Shown piece by piece: positions 61,690 to 64,000 of a stretch of 64,000 nt of DNA. This DNA is from Oceanobacillus_B kapialis. Its GTDB lineage: Bacteria > Bacillota > Bacilli > Bacillales > Amphibacillaceae. The notes beneath the pieces were generated by a model. That model had not been told where the DNA came from, made no database searches, and worked only from the letters and a program-made list of their open reading frames with translations. A program made the position numbers and the translations under genes. Position 1 is the first letter of the stretch; the number at the start of each line of letters is the position of its first letter. The stretch lies in NCBI RefSeq assembly GCF_042685265.1, contig NZ_JBHUMX010000006.1. The stretch is one strand, 5' to 3'.

Positions 61690-62049
61690 TTAAAGTCCCC
61701 CTAATTTTTTTAATACATTCTTGTTGAGCTGTTCGCGCCATTTATCTCGATAGTTTTTTGCACCTTCGTCTCCCACAAGTGCTGCACAGAAGCCTTTAAT
61801 ATCATTACCCAGTACTTCTTCAACGCTCTGGCCGTCTGCCGATGTCACTTCAAGTAGTTCTAGGGCACTGTTTAGGATTGGCATCAGGTTTCGTCCCGTA
61901 AAATCTGCGTGAAGCCAAAGGTTCCGTTTTATTTCCTCCCAAGCAGCTTGATACTCGGGTGGTAGGTTGCTAGCTCGTGCTTCAAAGCTTTTCATTTTTT
62001 TCGTCATATCACTACCGGTTATTTTTTCAAAAAAGTTCACTCTCGTCAT
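61690..62049 (-). CDS. DUF1048 family protein 1
   Basis: A 119-residue DUF1048 protein. KMKSFEARASNLPPEYQAAW and DGQSVEEVLGNDIKGFCAAL match the family. It is a paralogue of the next gene, from which it is separated by no spacer. It overlaps padR upstream by four bases. The three genes form one operon; function unknown. Confidence 0.88.
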   Translation of the reverse strand: MTRVNFFEKITGSDMTKKMKSFEARASNLPPEYQAAWEEIKRNLWLHADFTGRNLMPILNSALELLEVTSADGQSVEEVLGNDIKGFCAALVGDEGAKNYRDKWREQLNKNVLKKLGGL

Positions 62050-62381
62050 CTCCTTTTTATTTCCTTCGTCTTAAGCTCCACCATCTTACTTGTAATAAAC
62101 TCCCACTTCGTCCAAAAGACCTCCAGCTGCTCCTGGCCTGCTTCGTTTAGCTTATAAAACTTTCTCGGCGGCCCCACAGTGGATTTCTTTTTTTCAATCT
62201 CTACAAGCTTATTTTTTTCCAAGCGCATGGTAATCGTATAAACCGTTCCTTCCACCACATCGGTAAAGCCCAATTCCCGGAGGTGTTGCGTTATTTCATA
62301 GCCGTACGTTTCACCGCGACTGATGATCTCCAGCACACAGCCCTCAAGCACCCCTTTTAGCATTTCTGTAATATTCTCCAA
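62046..62381 (-). CDS. PadR-family transcriptional regulator 2
   Basis: A 111-residue winged-helix regulator: LKGVLEGCVLEIISRGETYG, YEITQHLRELGF, VEGTVYTITMRLEKNKLVEI, PRKFYKLNEAGQEQLEVFW. It heads the operon with two DUF1048 genes. A palindromic site upstream (62421-62440) may be its operator. It is unrelated in detail to the PadR at 53651. Confidence 0.9.
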   Translation of the reverse strand: MENITEMLKGVLEGCVLEIISRGETYGYEITQHLRELGFTDVVEGTVYTITMRLEKNKLVEIEKKKSTVGPPRKFYKLNEAGQEQLEVFWTKWEFITSKMVELKTKEIKRR

Positions 62382-62420
62382 GTTTATCCCTCATTTTTGG
62401 TGTCGGTATTCTGTATCACT

Positions 62421-62440
62421 TACTACTGGTATATAGTATT
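62421..62440. promoter_or_regulatory. Candidate PadR operator/promoter region
   Basis: tactactggtatatagta is an imperfect palindrome with tact/agta arms about 45 bp upstream of the PadR start. Read by eye only. Confidence 0.4.
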
Positions 62441-62579
62441 ACAGAGTAGACTGGTTTGTCAAACTTATTTTTCATTGACTTCCCGCTGCATACAAACCAC
62501 CCCCCATGTTTTATCACGTGAAGAAAGGGAAGAGCTTTTATAGCTATTAACAACAAGCAGTGCAGAGGGGAGTTAAACA

Positions 62580-64000
62580 ATGAAAGCATCACAAGCAGTA
62601 ATAAACATCTTAAAAGATTGGAATATCAACCATGTATACGGCTATCCCGGCGATTCCGTCAACAACCTTATTGAAGGACTACGAAAAGAAAAAGACGAGA
62701 TCCGTTTCATCCAGGTACGCCATGAAGAGGTAGGCGCACTTGCTGCATCGGCAGAAGCGAAGCTAACGGGTAACGTAGGAGTATGTTTATCCATTGGCGG
62801 GCCTGGGGCCGTGCATTTACTAAATGGGATGTATGATGCCCGAGAAGATGGTGCACCACTAGTGGTCATCACAGGTCAAGTCTCACATGATTTAGTTGGC
62901 ACAGATAATTTTCAGGAAGTGAACTTAGAGCGCATGTTTGATGATGTCGCGGTGTTTAACAAGCGCGTCACTTCAGGTGAGCTGGTTCAACCATTACTTA
63001 AACAAGCATTTAAAGAAGCAACGACACATAAAGGTGTGGCAGTCCTGTCCATTCCAGACGATGTTTTTGAGGAAACGGTGAAAGAAGACAAGCTGCGTTC
63101 TACTGTGCAAAGCAATTATCGCTACTTTCCTGATAAGGAAGATCTTAAGAATGCAGCCAAGCTTCTGCAAAATGCCAAAAAGCCGCTCATTCTTGCTGGA
63201 AAAGGGGCACTTAACGCACGTGAGGAGCTAGAAGTGTTTGCCGAAAAAATAGCGGCACCGGTGATCGTCTCCTTACGAGCGAAAGGAGTCCTGCCAGATG
63301 AGCACCCATATAATTTAGGGAATTTGGGTCAAATTGGCACGAAGCCATCCTATGAAGCGATGGATGAGACGGATTTGCTTATTTTAGTTGGGACAGGTTT
63401 TCCGTACCGCGATTTCTTGCCAGATGATGTCCCTGCTATTCAAATCGATGTCGATCCTGCGAAAATTGGCAAGTGGTATCCAACAGAAGTTGGGCTTATC
63501 GGGGATTCTGCAGAAATTTTAGCGCGGTTTAATGAGCAATTATTCCGTACAGAAGATCGTTACTTCCTAGAAGCCTGCCAAAAAAACATGGCAAACTGGT
63601 GGGAGCATATGGATAAAATCGCCAATATAGAAGAGGGAAAAGCCTTACAAGGCCCACATGTTATGCATGAGCTGAATGACTTTGTAGAAGACAATGCTAT
63701 TTTGTCGGTTGATGTTGGGAATGTCACCTCCTGGTTTGCAGGCTTTTTCCGTATGACGAATCAGGATTTTGTCGTATCAAGCTGGCTCGCCACGATGGGC
63801 TGCGGCCTACCTGGTGCCATTGCGGCAAAATTAAAGCATCCAGAAAAACAAGTATGGGCCATTTGCGGTGATGGGGGATTTTCCATGGGGATGCAGGATT
63901 TCCTAACAGCCGTCAAATACGATTTGCCAATTAATATCGTGGTATTCAATAATGAAAAAATTGGCATGATCAAATATGAACAAGAACAAATGGGCAATAT
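62580..64000 (+). CDS. Pyruvate oxidase-type thiamine-diphosphate enzyme (partial, cut by window end)
   Basis: The frame is open from ATG 62580 to the window end (about 473 residues). VYGYPGDSVNNLIEGL, IQVRHEEVGALAASAEAKLT (Glu that activates the cofactor), GVCLSIGGPGAVHLLNGMYD, and late WAICGDGGFSMGMQDFLTAV with the GDG...NN metal-thiamine motif place it in the POX/acetolactate synthase family. The 'GYPGDS' and 'GGPGAVHLLNG' details favour pyruvate oxidase (SpxB or YdaP-like) over acetolactate synthase. It would decarboxylate pyruvate. ATG follows gaggggagt. Confidence 0.88.
   Translation, partial: MKASQAVINILKDWNINHVYGYPGDSVNNLIEGLRKEKDEIRFIQVRHEEVGALAASAEAKLTGNVGVCLSIGGPGAVHLLNGMYDAREDGAPLVVITGQVSHDLVGTDNFQEVNLERMFDDVAVFNKRVTSGELVQPLLKQAFKEATTHKGVAVLSIPDDVFEETVKEDKLRSTVQSNYRYFPDKEDLKNAAKLLQNAKKPLILAGKGALNAREELEVFAEKIAAPVIVSLRAKGVLPDEHPYNLGNLGQIGTKPSYEAMDETDLLILVGTGFPYRDFLPDDVPAIQIDVDPAKIGKWYPTEVGLIGDSAEILARFNEQLFRTEDRYFLEACQKNMANWWEHMDKIANIEEGKALQGPHVMHELNDFVEDNAILSVDVGNVTSWFAGFFRMTNQDFVVSSWLATMGCGLPGAIAAKLKHPEKQVWAICGDGGFSMGMQDFLTAVKYDLPINIVVFNNEKIGMIKYEQEQMGN

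Noticed and set aside
62580..64000. Acetolactate synthase (ilvB/alsS).
   Set aside because: The GYPGDS and GGPGAVHLLNG patterns and absence of ilv/als neighbours fit pyruvate oxidase better, although the missing C-terminus leaves some doubt.

Overview
The window looks like chromosomal DNA of a low-GC, Gram-positive, spore-former-type Bacillaceae of the Oceanobacillus/Virgibacillus/Lentibacillus kind. The evidence is strong Shine-Dalgarno sites (aggagg), TagD and an LCP protein (wall teichoic acid chemistry), lipobox solute-binding proteins, the DUF1659-DUF2922-YvrJ trio, CcpA-type cre sites, and dispersed Bacillaceae intergenic repeats. The genus is an inference. Most of the sequence is carbohydrate uptake and catabolism, arranged as successive loci.

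Layout. (1) 1-2 kb: 3' end of an IS3-type transposase, an LCP ligase and tagD. (2) 2.2-16.6 kb: a probable sulfated-glycan locus with a membrane-anchored AraC regulator, a cytoplasmic Cys-type sulfatase, its formylglycine-generating enzyme, an LplABC-type importer, a DUF624 protein, four Gfo/Idh oxidoreductases and a Gfo/Idh-like protein with no Rossmann half. (3) 16.6-19.9 kb: small conserved genes and a NERD-domain gene. (4) 21.2-27.8 kb: a galactitol-type PTS operon with two zinc dehydrogenases. (5) 28.7-34.0 kb: a complete mannitol operon, mtlA-mtlR-mtlF-mtlD. (6) 34.9-46.5 kb: a beta-1,2-glucan (sophoro-oligosaccharide) locus with LacI regulator, esterase, importer, GH3 beta-glucosidase and GH94-type phosphorylase, matching the gene content of the characterised Listeria innocua lin1839-lin1843 region. 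(7) 46.8-50.8 kb: a sugar isomerase/epimerase, a ThuA-like protein and two Gfo/Idh enzymes. (8) 51-54 kb: YjbQ, an acetyl esterase and a PadR operon. (9) 54.6-60.1 kb: LacI regulator, SDR and a second MalFG-type importer with an unusual extracytoplasmic insert. (10) 60.3-64 kb: HIT protein, small lipoprotein, a PadR/DUF1048 operon and a pyruvate-oxidase-type enzyme cut off by the window end.

The most unusual feature is a family of seven intergenic arrays (about 4.2 kb, roughly 200 units) of a 21-bp repeat. Each unit has a nearly fixed 10-bp core, CAATCRACCA, and a looser 11-bp linker. The arrays sit between operons; two pairs flank single transcription units (the NERD gene and the PadR operon). 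Their repeat period keeps long spurious frames open, but they do not look coding. Two runs of N fall inside the largest array. Other dispersed repeats are a 116-bp structured element, a 'gctggagct' family, and two palindromes with conserved flanks but different stems.

No ABC ATPase gene is present although three sugar importers are, so a shared ATPase of the MsmX type elsewhere in the genome is expected.
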